64,000 nucleotides of DNA. Origin: Flavobacterium sp. Lineage in GTDB: Bacteria; Bacteroidota; Bacteroidia; Flavobacteriales; Flavobacteriaceae. Made by a program: the position numbers and the translations under genes. The number at the start of each line of letters is the position of its first letter. Position 1 is the first letter of the stretch. The notes below the pieces were generated by a model. It had not been told where the DNA came from and did not search any database. It worked only from the letters and a program-made list of their open reading frames with translations. The stretch is taken from contig NZ_JAIXUB010000019.1 in assembly GCF_027484205.1 (NCBI RefSeq), positions 108,181-172,180 of the forward strand, given 5' to 3'. This document shows positions 43,901 through 51,486 of this stretch, in pieces.

Positions 43901-44141
43901 AATTCATGCTCGTTTTGTTCCTGCGTTACGTGGTTTATGGATTTATAATTTAATGAGTATTGTGGCTTTCTACTCAATTATGATGACTTATTTTGGAGTG
44001 AATTTCTATCTAACAGGATTGCATTCTTATGCAAGTGGAGATAAAGTTGTTACACCAAATGAGTTTTATTATTCGTTAATTGGACTCACAATTTTAGCAA
44101 TATTTGCTTATTTAAAATACAAGAAATTCTTAAAGAATTAG
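40959..44141 (+). CDS. ccsBA: Fused ResB-CcsA cytochrome c biogenesis protein (System II)
   Basis: 1060 residues. Residues 1-440 are ResB/CcsB-like, with four membrane helices and a large extracytoplasmic loop (for example PIREGEVSNQMYSDKNYLTY, FDPDEKGTVLSVNHDFWGTL). A ~260-residue soluble linker follows. Residues ~735-1060 are the CcsA haem-handling half, with the WWD motif WGRYWGWDPKETWAL near 962 and conserved histidines in MIHVAVIVMSYG and VIHARF. It carries haem out and ligates it to apocytochromes c. A strong terminator follows. Confidence 0.92.
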   Translation: MEKIKSILFSTRLMAILFIVYAAAMAAGTFIESAYNTDTARIIIYNAWWFEAIHVFFLINFFGNISRYQLLKKEKWATLLLHLSFIFIIIGAAITRYISYEGMMPIREGEVSNQMYSDKNYLTYFVDGQHDGEMKRRVFEESLLLSPVIDNDFHFKDKFADIPFEVEYKKFLLDAKETIKQTPNGKLHLKMVESGGGQRHEHYLKEGEVQNIHNVLFALNSYTKGAINITIKDGTTTIEAPFDGNFMRMADQFQGTVAKDLVQPLMFRSLYNLGGAQFVFPDQPIKGEKDFKSSGNFKAKGGDDALVVKVKADGQEKEITLVGSKGKQGTPQSFKLGKLEFTFFFGSKVYELPFKLQLNDFIAERYPGTEKRYSSFESKVTVIDGKEKFDARIFMNNILDHKGFRFFQANFDPDEKGTVLSVNHDFWGTLITYIGYFILFFAMMAILFTKHSRFADLKRKLEVIKDKKSKLITVLILFLSISGFAQHSGNHQAPPQVKMNFVDSILKYKVSEKHAAQFGRLVIQDEGGRMKPINTFSSELLRKVSKSDTYEDMNSDQVFLSMTQFPQAWFEVPIIYIKKGNDSIRKIIGIGKDEQYASLKSFIDERGNYKLSKYLEASYKSQIPNNFEKDFMETDKKVSLLNAALSGQILKIFPVPNDKGNKWASYLEINHVTRTTLDTIKNALPIYLDELMKASQNDNYTMANTFLVGMENYQKKEGKSVRPSDDKIDSEIMYNKYDIFKNLYYLYMLCGVLMLLFTIVNIFFEKKSIRIIINGFHFFINLLFVLHTLGLIARWYISGHAPWSDAYESMIYVAWATMLFTLLFGFPYPIWLLLISKSLIKKSSLTIAAGTFVTSMILMIAHWNWMDPAIANLQPVLNSYWLMIHVAVIVMSYGPFTLAMILGVVALILMLFTNEKNKTKMSLNIKEITYINEMALTIGLVLLTIGNFLGGQWANESWGRYWGWDPKETWALISIMIYAFVIHARFVPALRGLWIYNLMSIVAFYSIMMTYFGVNFYLTGLHSYASGDKVVTPNEFYYSLIGLTILAIFAYLKYKKFLKN

Positions 44142-44147
44142 ACATAA

Positions 44148-44184
44148 AAAAAGGTTCAACTTAATTGTTGAACCTTTCTTTTTT
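44148..44184. terminator. Bidirectional intrinsic terminator
   Basis: Perfect stem AAAGGTTCAAC / GTTGAACCTTT with loop TTAATT and flanking A/T tracts, between ccsBA and the convergent anti-sigma gene. Confidence 0.9.
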
Positions 44185-44202
44185 AATTTGGGTTTAAATA
44201 AA

Positions 44203-44991
44203 TTATACTTTTCCTAAAGTATATAACTGTTCCATAGTAGGCGTTTGACTTCCGCCTGCAGGTTCAAGTGTAATTCCAAATGCTTCAGCGTCTGAAGTTC
44301 CGCTAACAGCAAATAATTTTTCGTTGTTTCCTTTGAAATCCTCTAATAATCCTATACTTGTTGGCGTTAATGTAGGACTCAATTTTAAAGACCATATTTG
44401 ATATACCTTGCCTTTTGGTGGTTCAGGTAAACCTGTAGCATCTACATATACTGTTGAAGTTTCTTTGTTCCAATAAATTTTTGCAAAAGATGTTGGAGCA
44501 ACCGTTTGACCAGCTAAATTTACAACCGTATTTTTTTCGTCTCTAATTACATTTAAAGCAGTTGCCGTCTCTTTATTTTTCAATTCTAATTCTACAACTG
44601 ATTTTTGAAGATTTGATTTCTCTGTTTCAATTGTATTCAATTGTTGCGAAGTCGAATTTAATTGTGTGTATTGATATCCAACACCAATAAGTAATGCAAT
44701 TGATGCTACCCAACCAAGATATTGTCCCCAATTAGATTTTGGTTTCATATCTACAACCTTACCATGTTTCAATTCTAATTTTGCTTTAATTTTTTCGAAG
44801 TTTTCAGCAGAAATATTAGGAGAAAAACTACTTGATAAATTCAATATCGCTTTTTCAATAGAAACAATTTCATTCTTAATAGCCGGATTGGTTTTAGCCA
44901 ATTCGCTAATTTCCTTAGTTTCATTTTCGTTTAGTAAACCATAAACGTAAAGTTCTAAGTTTCCTGATTCTATTTGTTCTTGTGTGTTCAT
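44203..44991 (-). CDS. Anti-sigma factor (RskA-like)
   Basis: 262 residues. The N-terminal cytosolic anti-sigma domain starts MNTQEQIESGNLELYVYGLL. One membrane helix lies near 90-107 (YLGWVASIALLIGVGYQY), then a coiled coil, then a C-terminal RskA domain (VYVDATGLPEPPKGKVYQIW, GITLEPAGGSQTPTMEQLY). It sequesters the ECF sigma factor encoded immediately upstream, with which it shares one base. No zinc HxxxCxxC motif is present. Confidence 0.92.
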   Translation of the reverse strand: MNTQEQIESGNLELYVYGLLNENETKEISELAKTNPAIKNEIVSIEKAILNLSSSFSPNISAENFEKIKAKLELKHGKVVDMKPKSNWGQYLGWVASIALLIGVGYQYTQLNSTSQQLNTIETEKSNLQKSVVELELKNKETATALNVIRDEKNTVVNLAGQTVAPTSFAKIYWNKETSTVYVDATGLPEPPKGKVYQIWSLKLSPTLTPTSIGLLEDFKGNNEKLFAVSGTSDAEAFGITLEPAGGSQTPTMEQLYTLGKV

Positions 44992-45521
44992 TATACTTGT
45001 AAATAAGTTCTTAAATCATTGATACAATTTCTATTCTGTGTTTTAACAGTGCCAAGCGGAATTTCAAGTTCATCTGAAGCTTCTTGTTGTGTGTATCCTT
45101 GAAAGAATAATAATTCTATTAATTGAATACATTTTGGTTTTAATTTCTTTACAAATTCCTGAATTCCAATAGTATCGATCCTATTGATAAGCTTATTGCT
45201 GTCGTCTAACAGATGTACGAAATTATCAGATGAAAGGTTTTTTTGACTGTTGTTGTAACCTTTAGAACGAAGTTTATCAATTGCAGTATTTCTTGCAATA
45301 TTTAACATCCAAGTGTACAAACGACCTTTAGCATCACTATAGGTTTCAATGTTTTTCCAAATTTTTACAAATACTTCTTGAAGCACATCTTCGGCATCTT
45401 CAGTTTCTTTAATCAAATTTGAAATAACGGCAAATAGACTTTTTGAATACATATCATACATAATCGTAAAGCCACGCTGGTCCTTCTTCAGGAGTAACGG
45501 AATTAATTCTTCTTGTGACAT
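44991..45521 (-). CDS. ECF-type RNA polymerase sigma-70 factor
   Basis: 176 residues. Region 2 shows LFAVISNLIKETEDAEDVLQ, then EVFVKIWKNIETY and GRLYTWMLNIARNTAIDKLR. Region 4 shows IQLIELLFFQGYTQQEASDE, then LEIPLGTVKTQNRNC. The stop overlaps the anti-sigma start. A candidate self-recognised promoter lies 30 bases upstream (45551-45578). Confidence 0.95.
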   Translation of the reverse strand: MSQEELIPLLLKKDQRGFTIMYDMYSKSLFAVISNLIKETEDAEDVLQEVFVKIWKNIETYSDAKGRLYTWMLNIARNTAIDKLRSKGYNNSQKNLSSDNFVHLLDDSNKLINRIDTIGIQEFVKKLKPKCIQLIELLFFQGYTQQEASDELEIPLGTVKTQNRNCINDLRTYLQV

Positions 45522-45550
45522 AATGCTTTTGTTTTTTTGTTTAGAATGAT

Positions 45551-45578
45551 ATATACGAAACCTAAAAAGGTTTGGATT
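45551..45578 (-). promoter_or_regulatory. Predicted ECF promoter of the sigma/anti-sigma operon
   Basis: On the minus strand AATCC (45574-45578), a 16-base spacer, then CGTATAT (45551-45557). The spacer is itself the palindrome AAACCTAAAAAGGTTT. The facing gene at 45728 has AAACC, 16 bases, CGTATAT. The agreement in both boxes and spacing suggests recognition by this sigma factor. Confidence 0.5.
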
Positions 45579-45667
45579 TATAAAACTACCTTTTTTTTTA
45601 TTGTTTTAAAAATTTTTTCAACTATCCTCGATGAAAAGCATCTTTTTTTAAAATTTTAATGAAAATA

Positions 45668-45695
45668 AAACCAAATGAAACTTATTGCCGTATAT
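45668..45695 (+). promoter_or_regulatory. Predicted ECF promoter of the 45728-46758 operon
   Basis: AAACC (45668-45672), a 16-base spacer, then CGTATAT (45689-45695), followed by CC. The ATG is 32 bases further. It matches the box pattern and spacing in front of the sigma factor gene. Confidence 0.5.
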
Positions 45696-45727
45696 CCTTT
45701 CAACAAAAAACATTAAAACAAATTATT

Positions 45728-46159
45728 ATGAGAAAAAAGTTAAAAATTATCGCACTCAGTTTGTTTGGAACTACACTTTTACTATTAGTTGTTTTAGTAG
45801 TTCACATTGCAACAGCAAAGCCAATTGCTTATGATAATGCAACGATGCAAATTAGTAGAATTGACTTTCAAGAACCGTTAGATTCTTTAAAAATGAAAGA
45901 AATTCATAGAAATCTAAAATCAATACCAGGTTTTATAAATGACAGCTATAATTTAAAAAATAATGTGGTTGTTTTTTTTCACGATAATAAAATTGCAGAT
46001 TCAAAAAAAATCTATGATGAATTAATGAAAAAAGGAAGTTATAAAGCAACACGTTACATTTTACCATCAAATATAAAAGCTAAACAAGTTTGTCCTGTTA
46101 TTCAAGAAGGAAGTTTTAGCTATCATTTTTCAAAAGGAGTACAACGAATTTTCAATTAA
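45728..46159 (+). CDS. Small membrane-anchored protein, divergent from the ECF sigma operon
   Basis: 143 residues from the ATG at 45728 (MRKKLKIIALSLFGTTLLLL), which begins an N-terminal anchor; the longer frame overlaps the predicted promoter. The exposed part has a beta-alpha-beta pattern like a heavy-metal-associated or thioredoxin-adjacent domain (RIDFQEPLDSLKMKEIHRNL, NVVVFFHDNKIADSKKIYDE), without the CxxC pair. It is followed by the globin-like lipoprotein 17 bases downstream, so one operon is likely. The function is unknown. Confidence 0.65.
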   Translation: MRKKLKIIALSLFGTTLLLLVVLVVHIATAKPIAYDNATMQISRIDFQEPLDSLKMKEIHRNLKSIPGFINDSYNLKNNVVVFFHDNKIADSKKIYDELMKKGSYKATRYILPSNIKAKQVCPVIQEGSFSYHFSKGVQRIFN

Positions 46160-46176
46160 TCTTAAATATAATAACT

Positions 46177-46758
46177 ATGAAAAACATCTCAAAATTAGCA
46201 CTAAGTGCACTGTTAATCGGTTCAATGGTTTTTGTTACATCTTGTAGCGATGACGATGATTCACCAAAAATGAAATCATTATATCAAAAACTAGGAGGAA
46301 CAACAAAAGTAGCTGATCCAAATAATCCTGGACAAATGATTGAAATGGGACGATTGAGTTATCGTTCAGTGGTAGATACTACAATTACATTAATTGTTGG
46401 CGATATTGTAGCTGCTGCGCCAGGAAATTTTGGTGCACATTTTGCTCCAATTGTAGGTGAAGTTACTTCAGGAAATACAACAAATGTTGCAGTTTTAAGT
46501 AAAAATTTAACCGATTTTTTCTCAGCAAATACGGGAGGAAGCGCAACAAATACTTATTCAGGTTTAAACATGGTAGATGCTCATAATCCTGCTACTAACC
46601 CAAGAATGGGAGTGAAGTCTACTAATGCTGATTATGACAAATTTATTGGATATGTAGGAACAGCAGCAGGAAAAAACGGAGTAACTGATCCAGTTATTAT
46701 TAATGAAGTTGTAGCCGTTTTAGAATCAATTAGAACACCAATTGTTCAAGCGCCTTAA
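46177..46758 (+). CDS. Truncated-haemoglobin-like lipoprotein
   Basis: 193 residues with a lipoprotein signal (MKNISKLALSALLIGSMVFV, then TSC with C23). The mature part starts SLYQKLGG, the classic start of group 1 truncated globins, and continues with FFSANTGG and a histidine in MVDAHNP (H136), in the position of the proximal F8 haem ligand, then MGVKSTNADYDKFI and GVTDPVIINEVVAVLESIR. An exported globin attached to the membrane is unusual. A haem ligand role for H136 is inferred; the alternative is a haem-free globin fold. Confidence 0.75.
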   Translation: MKNISKLALSALLIGSMVFVTSCSDDDDSPKMKSLYQKLGGTTKVADPNNPGQMIEMGRLSYRSVVDTTITLIVGDIVAAAPGNFGAHFAPIVGEVTSGNTTNVAVLSKNLTDFFSANTGGSATNTYSGLNMVDAHNPATNPRMGVKSTNADYDKFIGYVGTAAGKNGVTDPVIINEVVAVLESIRTPIVQAP

Positions 46759-46810
46759 TCGCATTTAAAAGAAAGCATTTACAGTTACTTTGTTTTTGTT
46801 TTTTTTGTTT

Positions 46811-46842
46811 TGAAGCCCAATGACTTTGTTGTTGGGCTTTTA
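46811..46842 (+). terminator. Intrinsic terminator
   Basis: Stem AAGCCCAA / TTGGGCTT with an 11-base loop and a short T tract, 52 bases after the globin-like gene. Confidence 0.8.
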
Positions 46843-46914
46843 TTATAACAAAAAATTAAGCATTGTTTTTGTAAACTAAATCATTAATTAACTATTTTTA
46901 TAAAAATTTTAAAG

Positions 46915-47502
46915 ATGAGAAAATTACTTTTTTTAATCGGGATTCTTTCCCTTACAAGTTGTCAAAATCAAGCTCAAAATAAAGTAGCACCAATTAGAGA
47001 AACAAAAGAATTAGTTATGGAAAAACAGACTATCTATCAATTCAAAGTTAAAGATTTAGAAGGTAACGAATTCGATTTTGCTACACTAAAAGGAAAGAAA
47101 ATTCTAGTGGTTAATACAGCTTCTAAATGTGGTTTAACACCTCAATATAAAGATTTAGAAGCAATTTACAATCAATATAAGAATAATAATTTCGTAATTG
47201 TAGGTTTTCCTGCGAACAATTTTGGACAGCAAGAACCAGGTTCAAATAAAGAAATTGGAGAATTTTGTTCAAGAAATTATGGTGTAACTTTCCCAATGAT
47301 GAGTAAAATTTCTGTTAAAGGAAAAGACATGAATGAAGTATATCAGTTTTTAACTCAAAAAGCTAAGAATGGTTTGCAAGACAGTGAAGTAGAATGGAAC
47401 TTTCAAAAATATTTAATCAACGAAAAAGGTGAGTTAGAAAAAGTTGTTGCGCCAAATGTTTTACCAACCGATGACGAAATCGTAAATTGGATTAAAAGTT
47501 AG
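46915..47502 (+). CDS. Glutathione peroxidase family lipoprotein (Cys type)
   Basis: 195 residues. It has a lipobox LTSC (C16), so it is probably attached to the envelope. The peroxidase motif NTASKCGLTPQYKDLE carries the active-site cysteine C72; FPANNFGQQEPGS and VEWNFQKYLI give the Gln and Trp of the catalytic triad. In bacteria such enzymes are usually thioredoxin-dependent. The terminator before it makes it a separate unit from the globin-like gene. Confidence 0.93.
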   Translation: MRKLLFLIGILSLTSCQNQAQNKVAPIRETKELVMEKQTIYQFKVKDLEGNEFDFATLKGKKILVVNTASKCGLTPQYKDLEAIYNQYKNNNFVIVGFPANNFGQQEPGSNKEIGEFCSRNYGVTFPMMSKISVKGKDMNEVYQFLTQKAKNGLQDSEVEWNFQKYLINEKGELEKVVAPNVLPTDDEIVNWIKS

Positions 47503-47526
47503 ATTTTAAAAAGATATAAATAAAAG

Positions 47527-47567
47527 AAAATCAGAAAGCACATAAAATTGTTTTCTGATTTTTTTTA
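47527..47567. terminator. Intrinsic terminator of the glutathione peroxidase gene
   Basis: Stem AAATCAGAAA / TTTCTGATTT followed by a run of eight T residues, 25 bases after the stop codon. Confidence 0.85.
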
Positions 47568-47616
47568 TTTCATAAATTTATCACTCTGAGCTTGTTGGAG
47601 TACTATCCTCTAATTT

Positions 47617-48111
47617 CTAAAGCATTTTTTGCATAAAAACACTGTGCAACCAACGATTAAATTTGAATCCCGAATCTTTAATTGTGCCAACGATTTCAAA
47701 CCCAAATTTCTTATGAAAATCAATACTACTTTGGTTTTCAGCATCGATAACTCCAATCATGGTGTGAAGATTTTGAGCTTTCGCCAAATTAATTAATTCT
47801 TCCAAAAGAAGTTTTCCAATACCTTTTCCAATGTGATTTGGATGTGCATAAACCGAATGTTCCACTGTAAATTTATATGCTTCTCTAAATCGGAATTCAC
47901 TATAATAACCAAAACCTACAACAACGCCATTTTCTGTCGAAACAATTATTGGAAATCCTTTTTCTAATTTATCATTAAAAATAGCCACTTGATTTACCAA
48001 ACTTCTTGGTTTATAATCATATAATGCTGTAGAATTTAGAATATTATAATTAATTATTTCTAAAATAGCTTGCGTGTCTTCAATTTGATAAGGTCTGATT
48101 TTAATTTCCAT
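47617..48111 (-). CDS. GNAT family N-acetyltransferase (phosphinothricin acetyltransferase-like)
   Basis: 164 residues. The acetyl-CoA loop is HPNHIGKGIGKLLLEELI (Q/RxxGxG/A type). The N-terminal IRPYQIEDTQAILEIINYNI and YDYKPRS match the Pat/YwnH subfamily, as do EHSVYAHPNH and GVIDAENQSSIDFHKKFGFE. Members of this subfamily acetylate amino acids or analogues; the substrate here is not known. A copy of the TGAGCTTG repeat (47581-47600) lies near the stop. Confidence 0.9.
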   Translation of the reverse strand: MEIKIRPYQIEDTQAILEIINYNILNSTALYDYKPRSLVNQVAIFNDKLEKGFPIIVSTENGVVVGFGYYSEFRFREAYKFTVEHSVYAHPNHIGKGIGKLLLEELINLAKAQNLHTMIGVIDAENQSSIDFHKKFGFEIVGTIKDSGFKFNRWLHSVFMQKML

Positions 48112-48171
48112 GTTTCAAAAATAGTATTTTTTTTACTACAAAGAAATAGCTTAATTAACTTAACTTTCTCA

Positions 48172-48211
48172 TTGGTTTAATTTTTCTTCAATAAATAACT
48201 TTGTACTTTTG
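48172..48211 (+). promoter_or_regulatory. Promoter region of menD with tandem -7 elements
   Basis: TAACTTTG (48196-48203) and TACTTTTG (48204-48211) are adjacent full matches to TAnnTTTG, with a -33 TTG at 48172-48174 spaced 21 bases from the first. The ATG is at 48248. Confidence 0.45.
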
Positions 48212-48247
48212 TATTTGGAATTTTAGAAACATACTTCCATTTTAAAA

Positions 48248-49903
48248 ATGAAATACCCAAAAATACCTTTAGCACAATCTATCCTCGAAATTTTTAGAGC
48301 TAAAGGCATCCAACATATTGTAATTTCTCCAGGTTCTCGAAATGCTCCACTTACCATTGGTTTTGTAAATAATCCTAATTTTACTTGTTATAGCGTTGCT
48401 GACGAACGTTGTGCGGCATTTTTCGCACTCGGAATTGCTCAACAAATCAAGAAACCTGTTGCTGTAGTTTGTACCTCTGGTTCCGCTTTGTTGAATTATT
48501 ATCCGGCTTTTGCCGAAGCATTTTACAGCGAAATTCCTTTAATTGTTGTTTCTGCAGATAGACCAAAAAGTAAAATAGATATTGGTGACGGACAAACCAT
48601 TCGTCAAGAAAACGTTTTTGCTAATCACTCACTTTTTAATGCAAATTTGGACGAATTTCCATCAGATGAAAATGATTTTTTAATCAATGAAGCTATAAAT
48701 ACGGCTTTCGCCAAAAAAGGTCCTGTTCACATTAATGCACCTTTTGAAGAACCTTTGTATGAAACCGTTGAAGAACTTGTTATACATCCAAAAGTTATTT
48801 CAAACACTCACATTAATAAAGATATATATGCTATTTCAAATTATGCAAACCTTTGGAATCAATCACAAAAAAAGTTAGTTTTAATTGGTGGATTAAATCC
48901 AAATGAAATAGAACAAAAATATTTGAATCATTTAGGTAATGATGTATCAGTTGTTGTAATGACTGAAGTTACGTCTAATGTGCATCATCCTAATTTTATT
49001 ACCAATATTGATACCATAATCACACCATTTTCCGAACAAGATTTTATCGAATTTCAACCCGATATCTTATTGACTTTTGGTGGAATGATTGTATCCAAAA
49101 GAATTAAAGCTTTTTTGAGAAAATTCCAGCCAAAACAACATTGGCATATAGACGAGTTGAGAGCTTATGATACGTATGGTTGTTTGACGAAACATTTTGA
49201 AATTACACCAAATATATTCTTCGAAAACTTCTTTTCAAAAACGGTCGAAATTGAAAGTAACTATCAAAAAGAGCTTTTAAAAATAAGAGCGTTACGTTTA
49301 GAAAAACATGTTGATTATTTGAGTAAAATTCCATTTACCGATTTAAAAGCATTTGATATTATTTTGCCCAAATTAAAATCTAAAAGTCAATTGCAAATCA
49401 GTAATAGTTCGCCAATACGCTATGCACAATTAATTTCGATGAATCCTACTATTGAAGTTTTTTGTAATCGAGGAACAAGTGGCATTGATGGAAGCACTTC
49501 AACTGCAATTGGTGCAGCTACTGCTTCAGGAAAACCAACGGTTTTAATTGCTGGAGATATCGGATTTTTGTATGACAGCAACGCACTTTGGAACAATTAT
49601 ATTCCCAAAAACTTTAAAATTATTTTGATGAATAATGGTGGTGGCGGAATTTTCAGAATTCTTCCAGGTCATGATGAATCACCTGTGTTCAATACCTTTT
49701 TTGAAACCTCACATTGTTTAACAGCGGAACATTTGGCAAAAATGTATGGATTTGAGTATTTAACAGCAAGTAATGAAACTACTTTAGAACATAGTTTAGA
49801 GGCGATGTTTGCTCAAAATGAAAAACCAGTTTTATTAGAAGTTTTTACACCAACATTAGAAAATGATAAGGTTTTGTTGCAATATTTTAGAGAGTTGGTT
49901 TAA
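48248..49903 (+). CDS. menD: 2-succinyl-5-enolpyruvyl-6-hydroxy-3-cyclohexene-1-carboxylate synthase
   Basis: 551 residues, normal MenD length. A thiamine-diphosphate enzyme that joins isochorismate and 2-oxoglutarate in menaquinone synthesis. The N-terminal Pyr domain has SPGSRNAPL and ADERCAAFFALG with the catalytic glutamate. The PP domain has the ThDP motif AGDIGFLYDSNALWNN followed by LMNNGGGGIFRILPG. menB and menA lie about 8 kb and 11 kb downstream on the same strand. Its 3' end overlaps the convergent SET gene by 4 bases. Confidence 0.96.
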   Translation: MKYPKIPLAQSILEIFRAKGIQHIVISPGSRNAPLTIGFVNNPNFTCYSVADERCAAFFALGIAQQIKKPVAVVCTSGSALLNYYPAFAEAFYSEIPLIVVSADRPKSKIDIGDGQTIRQENVFANHSLFNANLDEFPSDENDFLINEAINTAFAKKGPVHINAPFEEPLYETVEELVIHPKVISNTHINKDIYAISNYANLWNQSQKKLVLIGGLNPNEIEQKYLNHLGNDVSVVVMTEVTSNVHHPNFITNIDTIITPFSEQDFIEFQPDILLTFGGMIVSKRIKAFLRKFQPKQHWHIDELRAYDTYGCLTKHFEITPNIFFENFFSKTVEIESNYQKELLKIRALRLEKHVDYLSKIPFTDLKAFDIILPKLKSKSQLQISNSSPIRYAQLISMNPTIEVFCNRGTSGIDGSTSTAIGAATASGKPTVLIAGDIGFLYDSNALWNNYIPKNFKIILMNNGGGGIFRILPGHDESPVFNTFFETSHCLTAEHLAKMYGFEYLTASNETTLEHSLEAMFAQNEKPVLLEVFTPTLENDKVLLQYFRELV

Positions 49904-50328
49904 CTATGTTTCTTCCAATATCGTTTTCCATAATCACAGAAAATTTCTTCACCAGATTTTATTTTTCTAGTAGCAATCAGGCAAACATTTCCGTTTTCAT
50001 CTAATGTTATTTTTGTATTGTTCTTAAAACTGTCCCGAAGCTTCGGGATTGAAAAACCATTGGCATCATTAGCATATTTTGCAAAACAATCGGTGTTTTT
50101 ACAATCTAATATTGTACCATTTAGAAGATTCATAAAATACTGGTCATCATTGTTTTTAACCCTATTTGCAGCTTCACAATCGGATAAAATTTCTCCTTTA
50201 AAAACAGAAACTATTTCATCTTTATAAATAGCTATTGCAGTAAACAATCCTTTTCCAGAATTAGGAAGCTGTGAAGTTTGAATGTACAAATAATCTACTT
50301 CTTTGGCATCAATAGTGTTGCAATCCAT
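49900..50328 (-). CDS. SET domain-containing protein-lysine methyltransferase-like
   Basis: 142 residues. A short SET domain: QLPNSGKGLFTAIAIYKDEI, FKGEILSD, YFMNLLNGTILDC, then NNTKI (NH motif equivalent) and KSGEEIFCDYGKRYW with the cysteine and catalytic tyrosine region. It would use S-adenosylmethionine to methylate lysine, substrate unknown. A perfect palindrome TCCCGAAGCTTCGGGA lies inside the gene in frame and adds residues IPKLRD between NGFS and SFKNN. Confidence 0.85.
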   Translation of the reverse strand: MDCNTIDAKEVDYLYIQTSQLPNSGKGLFTAIAIYKDEIVSVFKGEILSDCEAANRVKNNDDQYFMNLLNGTILDCKNTDCFAKYANDANGFSIPKLRDSFKNNTKITLDENGNVCLIATRKIKSGEEIFCDYGKRYWKKHS

Positions 50329-50433
50329 TTTTTAATCAAAGATAACATAAATCAAATCCCAAATAACAAATTTCAAATCCCAAATAAATTCCAAAATTAA
50401 AAAAGTTCAATACCAAAACCTTAAACTTTAAAT

Positions 50434-50454
50434 CCGAAACCCGAAACCCGAAAC
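50434..50454. repeat. Heptamer repeat CCGAAAC, three units, in the cvfB promoter
   Basis: Three perfect tandem copies ending 14 bases upstream of the -7 element, i.e. over the expected -33 region. The preceding sequence (50340-50430) also contains diverged AAATCCCAAA phrases. Confidence 0.8.
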
Positions 50455-50468
50455 TAATTTCCTTTTTG

Positions 50469-50476
50469 TACCTTTG
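50469..50476 (+). promoter_or_regulatory. Putative -7 promoter element of cvfB
   Basis: TACCTTTG, a full TAnnTTTG match, 19 bases before the ATG at 50496. The heptamer array lies where the -33 box should be. Confidence 0.45.
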
Positions 50477-50495
50477 CACAAATTAATAGCATATT

Positions 50496-51326
50496 ATGAA
50501 GATTGGTCAGTTCAATACATTAAAAATTGATAGAGATACACAAGTGGGTTTATTTCTTACTAATGGAAAAGAAGACGTTTTATTACCCAATAAATATGTT
50601 CCAAAAGTATTTGAAATTGGTGAAGAAATAACCGTTTTTGTTTATTTAGATCACGAAGAACGTCCAGTTGCAACGACATTAGTTCCTTATATTTTTTTAG
50701 ATGAATTTGCGCTTTTGCGAGTAAATTATATCAATCAAATTGGCGCATTCATGGATTGGGGAATGGAAAAAGATATTTTGGTTCCGTTTAAAGAGCAAGC
50801 ACGTCCGATGGAAAAAGGAAAACGTTACTTAGTTTACCTTTATATGGACGAAAAAACCAATAGGTTAGTTGCTTCAAGTAAGACGAATCAGTTTCTTGAT
50901 AATGAAAACATTACTGTTGAAAAAGGTGAAGAAGTTGACTTAATTATTTCGCACATAACCGACATCGGAATTAATGTTATTATCAACCAAAAACATAAAG
51001 GTTTGGTTTATAAAGATGAGGTTTATGACGATTCGATTCGTACTGGTGATAAAATGAAAGGATACATCAAAACTATTCGTCCTGACGGAAAAATTGATGT
51101 TTCGTTGCACAAACAAGGTTTTGAAAACATTGAACCAAATTCTGAAATTATCCTTAACGAATTGAGAGCAAGTCGTGGTTTTTTGCGATTAAATGATAAT
51201 TCGAATCCAGAAGATATCAAGACAGTTTTGAAAATGAGTAAAAAAACCTTCAAAAAAGCCATTGGACATTTATACAAAGAAAAACTAATCGAAATTAAAG
51301 ACGACGGAATTTATTTGATTTCTTAG
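50496..51326 (+). CDS. S1 RNA-binding protein (CvfB/YitL-like)
   Basis: 276 residues. It has tandem S1-type OB folds (GAFMDWGMEKDILVPF, GEEVDLIISHITDIGINVII, then KGLVYKDEVYD) and a C-terminal winged helix (LKMSKKTFKKAIGHLYKEKL). CvfB-type proteins bind RNA and in Gram-positives influence virulence gene expression. It follows menD in the same direction with the SET gene between on the opposite strand. Confidence 0.92.
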   Translation: MKIGQFNTLKIDRDTQVGLFLTNGKEDVLLPNKYVPKVFEIGEEITVFVYLDHEERPVATTLVPYIFLDEFALLRVNYINQIGAFMDWGMEKDILVPFKEQARPMEKGKRYLVYLYMDEKTNRLVASSKTNQFLDNENITVEKGEEVDLIISHITDIGINVIINQKHKGLVYKDEVYDDSIRTGDKMKGYIKTIRPDGKIDVSLHKQGFENIEPNSEIILNELRASRGFLRLNDNSNPEDIKTVLKMSKKTFKKAIGHLYKEKLIEIKDDGIYLIS

Positions 51327-51486
51327 ACTATGAAGTTTTAAAATAACATACTTGCCTTAATAGCTTATTTTCAATAGTTTAGAAAATAAATGGATTTTGT
51401 TAACTTTGTTATTCAAAAATCCCAAACTAATAGTCACAATAACAATATTTTTTGTACGTTATTACTTTGTTTTTAAATTAAGGCAA

